The translations under genes and the position numbers were made by a program. From an uncultured Clostridia bacterium (GTDB lineage Bacteria > Bacillota > Clostridia > TANB77 > CAG-508): a DNA stretch of 36,160 bases. The notes below the pieces were generated by a model that ran no database searches, had not been told where the DNA came from, and saw only the letters and a program-made list of their open reading frames with translations. Below, piece by piece: positions 23,463 to 30,741 of the stretch (positions within the stretch are counted from its first letter, which is position 1; each line of letters begins with the position of its first letter). Location of the stretch: the NCBI GenBank assembly GCA_947631225.1, contig CANRKM010000005.1:1-36160 (forward strand). The letters run 5' to 3'.

Positions 23463-23963
23463 TTAAGATTTTTTTACAAATTTTTCTATTTTTTTAATTT
23501 TCTTTAGGGTAATTTTGGTCTTATTTAATTTTTTTGTCGCAAAATTTTGTATTTTACTACTAAAAATGTATCCTGGTCTTATTATAATTTTATCTATTAC
23601 TTTATATATAAACTTTAAAGGAATAATAATTATGCTCCAAATCTTATGTAGTAATTTTATTATACCTGATATTATTTTAACTGAGGTTTTTATTATAATA
23701 TTACTTAATGTTAATATATATAAAATAATACCAAAACATAAACCTAAAAATATAAAAAGTCTTAGACTTCCATTCGAAAATTTATACATAAAAAAAATAA
23801 TGCTTATTCCGCTTAAAATCCAAAATACAATATCTTCTATATATGTAGCTATATTTCCTGTTTTAAAAGTTTTTCTAAGGATTCGAAAGAAATCAAATAA
23901 TAAACCAATAAGAACACCATTTAATGTAAAAATTAAAAATAAATATGCTTGATTAATTGCCAC
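23463..23963 (-). CDS. yabQ: Spore cortex biosynthesis protein YabQ
   Basis: 166 aa with GTG start; AGGAGA lies 8 nt upstream. The N-terminal half has three to four hydrophobic helices with the YabQ pattern: a first helix ending GLLFDFFRILRK, then a short loop and IEDIVFWIL. The last 50 residues are basic and soluble (about every second residue Lys in the tail). In Bacillus subtilis YabQ is a forespore outer-membrane protein needed for the cortex. It follows yabP by 21 nt, so the two are cotranscribed, and its presence implies that the organism makes endospores or descends from one that did. Confidence 0.88.
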   Translation of the reverse strand: MAINQAYLFLIFTLNGVLIGLLFDFFRILRKTFKTGNIATYIEDIVFWILSGISIIFFMYKFSNGSLRLFIFLGLCFGIILYILTLSNIIIKTSVKIISGIIKLLHKIWSIIIIPLKFIYKVIDKIIIRPGYIFSSKIQNFATKKLNKTKITLKKIKKIEKFVKKS

Positions 23964-23984
23964 TTTTTTAATCTCCTAAAAATT

Positions 23985-24293
23985 TTATTTAAAAATTTTG
24001 CTAAATAATCCACCTTCTTGCTCTTTTTTCGAATGCTCACTATAACTTAATGTATTTATCTCTCCTTCAACAATAACCTCAGATGTATCTATACTTAACT
24101 TATTAATTTTTAAATTTTCTCCTTTTACAGAAAGAAGTCCTAATTCTGTTTCCATTATAACAACTTGATCATCAAAACTTAATACATCTTTTACCCCTGA
24201 TATGCTAAGTTTGTTTCTGTTTTCTAAAATCAAATTTTGAACTACTCCACCCATTTGTCCAATATTTCCAGCTTTTCTATCTTCAACAACCAT
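23985..24293 (-). CDS. yabP: Sporulation protein YabP
   Basis: 102 aa. The core NRNKLSISGVKDVLSFDDQVVIMETELGLLSVKGENL is the YabP/YqfC signature: a beta-rich domain that starts R-x-x-L-x-I-x-G-V and continues F-D-x-x. Start: ATG with AGGAGG 7 nt upstream. The related YqfC and YabP are sporulation proteins made in the mother cell under sigma-E. It heads the yabP-yabQ-divIC cluster. I found a weak sigma-A-like promoter upstream but no clear sigma-E one. Confidence 0.9.
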   Translation of the reverse strand: MVVEDRKAGNIGQMGGVVQNLILENRNKLSISGVKDVLSFDDQVVIMETELGLLSVKGENLKINKLSIDTSEVIVEGEINTLSYSEHSKKEQEGGLFSKIFK

Positions 24294-24348
24294 ACTTCTT
24301 TCCTCCTAACTATAAATAATTATATTCAGCTTAATTATAGTTTAGAAC

Positions 24349-24377
24349 ATAATGCTACGAATTTTAAATAATTTCAA
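24349..24377 (-). promoter_or_regulatory. Weak candidate promoter of yabP
   Basis: TTGAAA (24372-24377), 17-bp spacer, CATTAT (24349-24354), minus strand. The -10 is poor. The CAT start of the -10 is compatible with a sigma-E site, but the matching -35 is not evident. Confidence 0.3.
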
Positions 24378-24413
24378 TAGTTCATGAATATTTATTTTTT
24401 TGAAGCAAACTAT

Positions 24414-24449
24414 AAAAACAGCATAATCTTTAAGATTATACTGCTTTTT
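24414..24449 (-). terminator. Terminator downstream of aspartokinase
   Basis: A long hairpin: 24435-24449 pairs with 24414-24429 with one wobble, around a loop of four to five nt, with A-runs and T-runs at both ends. It separates the aspartokinase gene from yabP. Confidence 0.75.
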
Positions 24450-24478
24450 AAAATCTTTTACATATGTCAGAAGATTTT

Positions 24479-25657
24479 TTATATTAATTCTTTATGAATT
24501 TTTTCTAGTATTTCATCTGATATAATTTCTTTAAACATTATAGCGATTTTGGCTTCATTTATTTCCATACTAATAATGTCAAGTTTGCTATCTGCGATAA
24601 CTTTCATGGTCTTATTTAATATAAGATTATTACTCATTATCCCATTACCAATTATTGAAATTCTACTTATATCTAAATATGTGCTATCAAGGTCTAGGAA
24701 TTTATTCTCTAAGAGATTAGCCAATTTATTAAATTTATCCTTAGGTATTGTAAATGAAATATCTAAGTTTTCTTCACTACTATTTACAAGATTTTTTACA
24801 TTTAACTCATTTTCTATAAATGTATTATAAATATAGTTAAATTTTTCTAGTGAATAATTATTAGATGTAATATGCACATATCTAATTTTATCATTTTTAA
24901 CAATATTTTTTACAAGTGACCCCTCTATTTTATCATTTATAATTGTACCATCATTTTCACTAAATGTAGACTTTGCAATTATTTCGACTCCATATTTTTC
25001 ACCAATCTCAATACATCTATTATGAAGAACTTTAGCTCCTTCATCTGCTATGTCTAGCATTTCTGTATAAGAAATTGAGTCAATTTTTTTAGCTATTTTT
25101 GTTTGATTTGGGTCAGTTGTGTATACTCCATCTACATCAGAAAAAATATAGCATTTTGAAGCATTTAGTTTAGCTGCAATAGCAACAGCTGTTGTATCTG
25201 ATCCTCCCCTTCCTAAAGTAGTTATATCCATATTTTTATTTATTCCTTGAAATCCTGCAACAATTACAACTTTACCATTATCTAATTCTTTTTCAATTCT
25301 TGATGTATCAATATCTTCTATAATAGCATCTTGATTCGTATTGCTTGTATATATTCCAGCCTGCCAACCTGTAAGAGATATAGCAGGTATTTCAAGCATG
25401 TTAAGAAGTATTGCAAGTTTCGCCATTGAAATTTGTTCACCTGAACTTAGCAAAACATCTAATTCTCTTTCATTTGGCACACTTGATAAACTTAGTGCCT
25501 CTTTTATTAAGTTATCTGTCGTTTTTCCTTGTGCCGAAACAACAGCTACTACTCTTCCATTTTCTTCATAAAATTTTTTAATTTTTTTTGCAACAATATT
25601 TAATCTAATATTATCTGCAACCGAACTCCCTCCAAATTTTAATACTACTGTGTCCAT
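24479..25657 (-). CDS. lysC: Aspartokinase
   Basis: 392 aa. KFGGSS at 7-12 is the amino-acid-kinase signature. GFQGIN and LGRGGSDTTA form the nucleotide/aspartate-binding part, and FSDVDGVYTTDP follows in the kinase domain, which ends near residue 240. The last 140 residues form two ACT domains (ISRISIIGNGIMSN in the second), as in lysine- or threonine-regulated enzymes. Reaction: ATP-dependent phosphorylation of aspartate, the first step to lysine, threonine, methionine and diaminopimelate. I chose the ATG at 25657 because AGAAGG lies 8 nt upstream; ten extra codons upstream (MIIKLKKVPN) lack a ribosome site. It follows prfB by 73 nt with a weak hairpin between them. The gene name is provisional, since isozymes exist in this group. 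Confidence 0.92.
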   Translation of the reverse strand: MDTVVLKFGGSSVADNIRLNIVAKKIKKFYEENGRVVAVVSAQGKTTDNLIKEALSLSSVPNERELDVLLSSGEQISMAKLAILLNMLEIPAISLTGWQAGIYTSNTNQDAIIEDIDTSRIEKELDNGKVVIVAGFQGINKNMDITTLGRGGSDTTAVAIAAKLNASKCYIFSDVDGVYTTDPNQTKIAKKIDSISYTEMLDIADEGAKVLHNRCIEIGEKYGVEIIAKSTFSENDGTIINDKIEGSLVKNIVKNDKIRYVHITSNNYSLEKFNYIYNTFIENELNVKNLVNSSEENLDISFTIPKDKFNKLANLLENKFLDLDSTYLDISRISIIGNGIMSNNLILNKTMKVIADSKLDIISMEINEAKIAIMFKEIISDEILEKIHKELI

Positions 25658-26427
25658 ATTGGGTACCTTCTTTAATTTTATTATCAAGCTAATTTAATTA
25701 AATTCAGCTATTATTATTTTATGTATATACTTATTTTATGTTACTCGTTTGTTTTAAATAACTTTGAATAAATCCATCTAAATCTCCATCCATTACACTT
25801 TGTACATTCCCAACTTCAAACCCTGTTCTATGGTCTTTTACTAATGTGTATGGACAAAATACATATGAACGAATTTGGCTTCCCCATGCTATATCCATTT
25901 GCTTTCCTTTTAATTCTTCTATTGTTTCCTTATGCTCTCTTTCTTTCAAATCTAGCAATTTTGACTTTAACATTTTCATTGCATATTCCCTATTTTGTAG
26001 CTGAGAACGTTGTGTTTGACAAGATGTTATAATTTCTGTTGGAATATGTGTTAATCTAACTGCAGATGAAGTTTTGTTTATATGTTGCCCTCCTGCACCA
26101 GATGCTCTATATACGTCCATTTTTATATCATCTGGATTAATATATAATTCTACATCATCTGAAATTTCTGGCAAAACCTCTACAGATGCAAAAGAAGTAT
26201 GTCTTCTTCCTCCACTATCAAAAGGAGATATTCTAACTAACCTATGTACTCCCATTTCTCCTTTTAAGTATCCATAAGCATTTTCCCCTATAACATCAAA
26301 AGTTACAGATTTAATTCCTGCTTCTTCACCTTCTAAATAATCTAATTCTTCTACTTTATATCCAGCTTTAAATGCCCATCTTGTATACATTCTATAAAGC
26401 ATTTCTGCCCAGTCCTGAGCTTCTGTT

Positions 26428-26443
26428 CCACCGAGCTCCTGGG
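26428..26443 (-). other. Extra base breaking the prfB frame
   Basis: The minus strand reads CCA GGA GCT C GGT GGA ACA. Removing the C at 26433 restores the conserved [12 protein letters not shown] segment exactly. With it, the original frame first reads CGG, a codon I did not notice elsewhere in this window, though I did not scan exhaustively. Confidence 0.8.
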
Positions 26444-26763
26444 TGAATAGTTAATATTGCATTATTTTTGTCATATTTCCCAGATAAAAGAGTTTCTACT
26501 TCGAATTTTTCTATTTGGTTTTCCATTTTCTTAACATCTTGAATCATCTCATCTGCTAAACTTTCATCATATTCAAGTTTTAATAAATTTATGATATCAA
26601 GTATATTATCAATATCACTTTCTAATTTTCTGTAGTTTGTACATTTACTTTTTAAGCTCTTTATCTGCTCTAAAATCTTATTAGAGTTTTTGCTATCTTC
26701 CCAAAAATTTGGTTCAGCAGTTTTACTTTCTAATTCCTTTAACTGTTTTTCTAAATTTGAGAT

Positions 26764-26776
26764 GTCAAAGTGAATC
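26764..26776 (-). promoter_or_regulatory. Programmed +1 frameshift site of prfB
   Basis: The minus strand reads CTT TGA C at 26770-26764; TGA is codon 26, as in E. coli. A GGTGA stretch that can pair with the 16S 3' end lies four bases upstream of CTT. Slippage is expected when RF2 is scarce, because RF2 itself reads UGA. Confidence 0.85.
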
Positions 26777-26880
26777 ACCCAAATCTTTTAATTTATTTTT
26801 TATATTATTAACTATTCTTGCATTTTCTTCTAAATCTTGCATATACTCACTTCCTTACTTAATTAAAAACTTTATACACA

Positions 26881-26909
26881 AGATTATCATAGTTAATTTA
26901 CTTTGTCAA
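26881..26909 (-). promoter_or_regulatory. Sigma-A promoter of prfB
   Basis: TTGACA (26904-26909), 17-bp spacer, TAATCT (26881-26886) with extended -10 TG. The leader to the prfB ATG is about 30 nt. Its -35 lies only 4 bp from the -35 of the plus-strand promoter. Confidence 0.7.
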
Positions 26910-26913
26910 TGAC

Positions 26914-26942
26914 TTGACTAAGCTTTTTAAACATGCTATATT
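26914..26942 (+). promoter_or_regulatory. Sigma-A promoter of the DUF1836 gene
   Basis: TTGACT (26914-26919), 17-bp spacer, TATATT (26937-26942) with extended -10 TG, plus strand. It is back to back with the prfB promoter, so polymerase binding at one may exclude the other. Confidence 0.65.
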
Positions 26943-27010
26943 TAAGTAAGTTACATTTTGTAAGTTAGAAACTGTTAATAAATTACCCTTAAGAAAGGAT
27001 CAATTAAAAA

Positions 27011-27523
27011 ATGAGTAAAACTGAACTAATCTCGCAAGAAAACGTACATGTCCCAAAATGGAATGAACTACCAAATGTAGATCTATATTTAGATCAAATT
27101 GTAACTTATATAAATTCTTCATTATCAGAATTCTTATTCATAAATTCTAATAATAAAAAGGAAAACCAAATTTTAACAAAAACTATGATAAACAATTATG
27201 TTAAAAATAATTTAATAGAAGCACCAGTAAAGAAAAAATACTCTAAAGTTCAATGTGCTAAAATTTTTGTAATATGTATTTTAAAACAAGTTTATAGTAT
27301 GAATGATATTGGTAAATTAATTGATATTGCTTTAAAACATTCAAATATTGAGCAAGCATACAATAGCTTTTGTACTCAATTTGAAGAGGCTTTAATTTCG
27401 GCATATAATAAACAAGATTTTACAAGTGTAAAAGCGATTAATGATAATAAATATTTGTTAAAATCAGTTTTGCTTTCTTGTAGTTATAAAATCTATGTTC
27501 AACATGTTATAAATTTGAAATGA
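27011..27523 (+). CDS. DUF1836 domain protein
   Basis: 170 aa. The segment ILTKTMINNYVKNNLIEAPVKKKYSKVQCAKIFVICILKQVYSMNDI (about residues 54-99) is the DUF1836 core. It resembles a MerR-like winged helix: N-Y-x-K-x-x-L-I-x-x-P, then K-K-Y, then a second helix. The function of the family is unknown; DNA binding is plausible from the fold-like pattern. The C-terminal half is helical and shows no catalytic motif. Start: ATG preceded by AAGGA at about 11 nt. It is divergent from prfB, sharing the promoter region, and its 3' end abuts a large inverted repeat that may end its transcript. Confidence 0.8.
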   Translation: MSKTELISQENVHVPKWNELPNVDLYLDQIVTYINSSLSEFLFINSNNKKENQILTKTMINNYVKNNLIEAPVKKKYSKVQCAKIFVICILKQVYSMNDIGKLIDIALKHSNIEQAYNSFCTQFEEALISAYNKQDFTSVKAINDNKYLLKSVLLSCSYKIYVQHVINLK

Positions 27524-27545
27524 TGCTTTTGGGAACGGAGGAAAG

Positions 27546-27660
27546 CGGTCAATGGGGACGTCCTTTTTTGACACAAAGACATTGGGTGATGATTTTGGGG
27601 ACGGAGATAAAAATCATTACCCAATGTCTTTGTGTCAAAAAAGGACGTCCCCATTGACCG
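27546..27660. repeat. 115-bp near-perfect inverted repeat (REP/MITE-like)
   Basis: Arms 27546-27596 and 27610-27660, 51 bp each, differ at one position (a G-U pair in RNA); the centre is 13 bp. Similarity continues loosely outwards to about 27539 and 27667. The arms carry GGGGACGTCC, a T-run and TTGACACAAAG; the centre holds GGGGACGGAG, echoed by GGGAACGGAGG on the left flank. The base composition is richer in G than the surroundings. It lies between two convergent genes and could also act as a terminator for both. Confidence 0.9.
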
Positions 27661-27666
27661 GTCTTC

Positions 27667-28590
27667 CTAATTTACCTTACTCTTAAAAGATTCAAAACTT
27701 GTATCATTAGATATCCTCACTCTTGGAAGCTCATATTTTGAAGCTCCTTTTTTTACTCTTCCTCCCTTAGTTGTGAAAGCTAATTTATATCCTGTATCTT
27801 TTAAAACTTGAATATCTAAATCATTATATTGTCCAAATGGATAGCAAAATATATACGCTCCTCCTAGTACTTCTTGAGATAATAGCACGTCTTCTTTCAT
27901 TTTTTCATAATCCCAAGAAAGCATAACACCTTTACCACCTGCTCCTGCTTTATGCATATCATATGAATGAGATTGGTAATCAACATTTTTTTGTTTATCA
28001 CTTGCTCTATTTCCATACCAATATGTTATAACAAATGATGTTGCTGTTATATCATATTTTTGTAAAACAGGTACTGCAAGTTCAAAGAACGAATCAGACC
28101 CATCGTCTACAGTAATTACAACACTTTTTTCTGGAAGTTCTTGTTTTCCATCTATATAATCTTCTACTTCTTGCCATGTTGGAAAATAAAAATCATTTTC
28201 AGATAAATATTTTATTTGCTCATCAAATTTTGAAATTTCTAAATCGTTTCCATCCTTCCCTTTTGAAACTGCCTTATCATAAAAGAAATGATACATAAGT
28301 ACAGGAAGACCATCTTCACTTAAAAGTTTACCTGATTGTAATTTTTCTTCTAATTTTGCTTTATGCTTATCCTCTTCGGTTATATCAGCAACTGCTGTTT
28401 CTATTTCATTTACATCCTCTGTGTTTTTAATTTCTTCTGTAGGTGTATTTATTTGCTCTTCTTCATTTGAAGCAATTTCTGTGTTATCTTTTTTACTTGT
28501 AATAATACATATTATTGCAATCATTACAACTATAACTGCAATAACTGCCAGAATCCCTTTTGAATTTAATTTTCTTTTTTTCTTTTTCAT
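27667..28590 (-). CDS. Membrane-anchored polysaccharide deacetylase (CE4)
   Basis: 307 aa. A basic N-terminus and one transmembrane helix (about 12-31) are followed by an acidic/Asn/Thr-rich spacer to about residue 85. The CE4 fold follows: LPVLMYHFF (95-103), motif 1 VDDG (161-164, catalytic base), metal ligands in HSYDMH (208-213, one residue longer between the His than the classic HSxxH), and motif 3 CYPFGQYN (249-256). Likely reaction: removal of N-acetyl groups from peptidoglycan or another amino-sugar polymer outside the cell. The end KLAFTTKGG...ELPRVRI is usual for the family. Start: ATG with AAGGGGG upstream. It has its own promoter and its stop codon sits beside the large inverted repeat. 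The exact substrate cannot be read from sequence. Confidence 0.9.
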   Translation of the reverse strand: MKKKKRKLNSKGILAVIAVIVVMIAIICIITSKKDNTEIASNEEEQINTPTEEIKNTEDVNEIETAVADITEEDKHKAKLEEKLQSGKLLSEDGLPVLMYHFFYDKAVSKGKDGNDLEISKFDEQIKYLSENDFYFPTWQEVEDYIDGKQELPEKSVVITVDDGSDSFFELAVPVLQKYDITATSFVITYWYGNRASDKQKNVDYQSHSYDMHKAGAGGKGVMLSWDYEKMKEDVLLSQEVLGGAYIFCYPFGQYNDLDIQVLKDTGYKLAFTTKGGRVKKGASKYELPRVRISNDTSFESFKSKVN

Positions 28591-28619
28591 ATATTTTTCC
28601 CCCTTAAATTTATATATAA

Positions 28620-28648
28620 TTTATATCATAAATGGAAAATTTTCTCAA
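28620..28648 (-). promoter_or_regulatory. Sigma-A promoter of the deacetylase gene
   Basis: TTGAGA (28643-28648), 17-bp spacer, TATAAA (28620-28625) with extended -10 TG, minus strand; leader about 22 nt. Confidence 0.6.
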
Positions 28649-28668
28649 TAATTTTTTTAAATAGACAT

Positions 28669-28746
28669 TAAAAATTCTATCTATTTTTTATGGATCCTTT
28701 CCAAGGCAAGCTTGAAATCTTTCCATAAAAAATGTGAGAATTTTTA
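28669..28746. repeat. Two-step imperfect inverted repeat between divergent promoters
   Basis: Outer arms 28669-28678 and 28737-28746 (10 bp, perfect) and inner arms 28683-28694 and 28722-28733 (12 bp, perfect), separated by short unpaired spacers of 4 and 3 bp. The 27-bp centre contains the palindrome CAAGCTTG. It lies upstream of both the deacetylase and xer promoters, so it is not an ordinary terminator of either gene; a MITE remnant, a regulator site or an untranslated RNA are possible. Confidence 0.7.
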
Positions 28747-28815
28747 GCTTCAAAGCATTCCAGCTCCTTTTACTCAAATTTTATTAATCGAGCTTTCAAA
28801 ACATGAATAGTAACA

Positions 28816-28844
28816 TTGACTTTTCATATTTAAAAATATATAAT
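28816..28844 (+). promoter_or_regulatory. Sigma-A promoter of the xer gene
   Basis: TTGACT (28816-28821), 17-bp spacer, TATAAT (28839-28844); leader of about 30 nt with GGAGG before the ATG. Confidence 0.65.
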
Positions 28845-28879
28845 TAAATCAAATTTTAGACTTATGGAGGAATATATAG

Positions 28880-29860
28880 ATGATTGAAAGAGAAGCAAAT
28901 CCACCATTTTTAAATGACTTTTTAGATTATATGATAACAATTCAAAATAAATCACAAAACACTGTAAAAGAATATAATTATGATTTAGCAACTTTTTTAA
29001 AGTTTTTAAAAATACATTTTCATTTAAGCAAAGAAACCGATCTTAATAAAATTGAGTATAACGATTTAGACTTAAATACTATTTCAAAAGTAAAATTAGA
29101 AGATTTACATGCTTTTTTAGCATATCTTACAAATAACTATAATAGTAAACCTGCGACTCGTTCAAGAAAAATTTCTAGCTTAAGAGTTTTTTTTAATTAT
29201 CTTTGTCTTAAAAATCACATAGCTATTAACCCAACTCAAAACCTAGAAACTCCAAAACTTGGAAAACGTCTTCCTAAATACTTATCTTTAGAGCAAAGCA
29301 AAAAGCTTTTAGAAGTATCAGATAATGAAGATAATAGAAATAATGAACGTGACCATGCAATTACAACTCTATTTTTAAACTGTGGCATGCGTTTGTCTGA
29401 ACTTGTCGGAATTAATATAAAAGATATTAATTTTGATGAATGTCAATTAAATGTTATTGGTAAAGGAAATAAAGAAAGAACTATATATTTAAATAAAGCC
29501 TGCCTTAAAGCAATTACAGAATATATGACAGTTCGTCCAAAAGAAGGTGTAAAAAAAGATAATAAAGATTCTGACAAAGCACTTTTTTTAAGTGAAAGAC
29601 GTCAGAGAATTGGTAAAAGAACTGTTCAAGATATAATTTACAAAGAACTTCGCTTAGCAGGAATTGACACAGATAAATACTCTGTTCACAAATTACGTCA
29701 TACTGCTGCAACTCTTATGTATCAATATGGAGGTGTTGATATTAGAGCCCTTCAAGAATTACTTGGACATGAAAGTATTTCTACTACAGAAATTTATACT
29801 CATGTTAGCAATGAACAAGTTAGAAATGCAGTTGAAAGTAATCCTTTAGCTAATCTTTAA
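28880..29860 (+). CDS. Xer-family tyrosine recombinase
   Basis: 326 aa. The N-terminal SAM-like DNA-binding domain (about 10-118) has the NTVKEYNYDLATFLKFL start and the RSRKISSLRVFFNYL helix. The catalytic domain carries Arg171 (GMRLSEL), Lys195 (GKGNKER), His270 and Arg273 (HKLRH), His297 (GHES) and the nucleophile Tyr306 (IYTHV). The full set suggests an active strand-exchange enzyme. Xer proteins resolve chromosome dimers at dif; a pair XerC/XerD is usual. This one is 20-30 residues longer than typical, with an inserted segment around 46-68. Start: ATG with GGAGG 9 nt upstream. It stands alone with its own promoter and terminator, without phage or transposon genes around, so a housekeeping role is likelier than an integrase. 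I cannot tell XerC from XerD. Confidence 0.93.
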   Translation: MIEREANPPFLNDFLDYMITIQNKSQNTVKEYNYDLATFLKFLKIHFHLSKETDLNKIEYNDLDLNTISKVKLEDLHAFLAYLTNNYNSKPATRSRKISSLRVFFNYLCLKNHIAINPTQNLETPKLGKRLPKYLSLEQSKKLLEVSDNEDNRNNERDHAITTLFLNCGMRLSELVGINIKDINFDECQLNVIGKGNKERTIYLNKACLKAITEYMTVRPKEGVKKDNKDSDKALFLSERRQRIGKRTVQDIIYKELRLAGIDTDKYSVHKLRHTAATLMYQYGGVDIRALQELLGHESISTTEIYTHVSNEQVRNAVESNPLANL

Positions 29861-29870
29861 ATATTACAAT

Positions 29871-29906
29871 AAAAAATCATCACTCTAATTTAGTGATGAT
29901 TTTTTT
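29871..29906. terminator. Bidirectional terminator
   Basis: Perfect hairpin with arms 29871-29884 and 29892-29905 around a 7-nt loop (core TCATCACT), flanked by A6 and T6 tails. It serves both the xer gene (plus) and the four-gene operon (minus). Confidence 0.9.
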
Positions 29907-29924
29907 AAGTCCCCAAATTCATCA

Positions 29925-30740
29925 TCATTCTTTGCTAAATTTATAATAATATGTTTTTATATCAGGATACAGATTTTTAATAAAAATAATATTACCACTT
30001 ACATCTGTTACAGTTAACCTTGGAAAAGTTCTTAACATTTTTTCATTATCAAAAAATTTATTAATAACCCAAACTCTATGTTCATTATTGTAAATTTTTT
30101 CATAAGCTTTATCTACATATGCTTGGTTTTTAACTTCAATATTATTTTCTTTAATAGTTCTTATTGTAAAATATGATAGCGCTATAGCTGTTGAGACACA
30201 ATCTATAAGCATTAATAATATAGAAATACTAACAATTGCTTTTAAAAACTTAATATTTAATTTTCGTTTTATAAAATTAATCAAATTATCTACTTTTGGA
30301 TTTAAAGATATCATAAGATAAAGTCCTAAAAATCCCCAAAAAACAGCATATAACAAGCATATTCTACCATTAATGTTAAGTGGCATATTTGAGTAATCCC
30401 ACCATTTTATGTGAAATAATTTTTCTCCTATAAAACTCACTGCATATTCTGTAATTGAACCTACTATGCATCCTCCAATAAATAATCTATTATAACTTTT
30501 CTTGAAACATTGAAGTGAAAGTATCATTATAATTGCACCTACTCCATATATTGCACAAAATGGACCATATAAAAAACTTTGCCTACTTTCTATTACACCA
30601 TATCTTGCAATTCCAAATAAAGTTTCTACAATATAACCTATTATACTATATATTATAAAATATACAAATATTCTCCATATACTTATTCCCAGTATCTTAA
30701 AACTTTTTTCTTCATTTTTTACTTGTTCAAATTCTTCCAA
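29925..30740 (-). CDS. ABC_trans_CmpB-type membrane protein
   Basis: 271 aa. About five transmembrane helices at roughly 18-40, 57-79, 88-108, 125-147 and 166-191. The family signature is present: IIGYIVETLFG in helix 1, FLYGPFCAIYGVGA before helix 2, and WWDYSNMPLNINGRICLLYAVFWG before helix 4. Proteins of this family (PF06541) are annotated as putative ABC-transporter permeases, but no ATPase is nearby and the function is unproven. Start codon is TTG, two bases after the stop of the preceding gene; the ribosome site GAGGAGA lies inside the end of that gene, so the two are translationally coupled. It is the last gene of the operon before the terminator. A C-terminal soluble tail of about 75 residues follows the last helix. 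Confidence 0.82.
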   Translation of the reverse strand: MEEFEQVKNEEKSFKILGISIWRIFVYFIIYSIIGYIVETLFGIARYGVIESRQSFLYGPFCAIYGVGAIIMILSLQCFKKSYNRLFIGGCIVGSITEYAVSFIGEKLFHIKWWDYSNMPLNINGRICLLYAVFWGFLGLYLMISLNPKVDNLINFIKRKLNIKFLKAIVSISILLMLIDCVSTAIALSYFTIRTIKENNIEVKNQAYVDKAYEKIYNNEHRVWVINKFFDNEKMLRTFPRLTVTDVSGNIIFIKNLYPDIKTYYYKFSKE

Positions 30741-30741
30741 A

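Larger units (their letters stand above)
25731..26842 (-). pseudogene. prfB: Peptide chain release factor 2, with programmed +1 site and an extra frame break
   Basis: The gene begins at an ATG with AAGGAAG upstream (MQDLEENARIVNN...). After codon 25 (CTT) comes an in-frame TGA, with the continuing frame at +1, which is the standard RF2 autoregulatory recoding site. The product would be 369 aa, near the usual 365. RF2 features: the SPF tripeptide that reads the stop codon (about residues 205-207) and GAGGQ for peptidyl-tRNA hydrolysis (GGQ about 250-252). Unlike normal RF2 genes it also has one extra base at 26433, just after the codon for Ala136 (expected reading [12 protein letters not shown]). 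Without correction, translation from the first part stops in the wrong frame after about 160 residues, before the GGQ domain. RF2 is essential, so a sequencing/assembly error or a second recoding event is more likely than a dead gene. Confidence 0.8.

Noticed and set aside
25658..25730. Terminator or riboswitch between prfB and aspartokinase
   Set aside because: Only an imperfect AT-rich hairpin without a T-run is present and the gap is too short for a lysine riboswitch.
25731..26402. A short, separate RF2-like gene (223 aa) as an alternative RF or RF-H
   Set aside because: Its sequence continues exactly the N-terminal RF2 part once a single base is removed; two genes would not join so precisely.
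26392..26778. A separate 128-aa gene starting at a GTG (MIHFDIS...)
   Set aside because: It is the second part of prfB after the programmed +1 site; the GTG has no ribosome site.
28651..28870. T-box or other known riboswitch upstream of xer
   Set aside because: No T-box core or other riboswitch signature was seen; only the inverted repeat and a promoter can be supported.
28880..29860. Phage or genomic-island integrase
   Set aside because: No attachment-site repeats, tRNA or phage genes nearby; the domain layout fits a chromosomal Xer protein.
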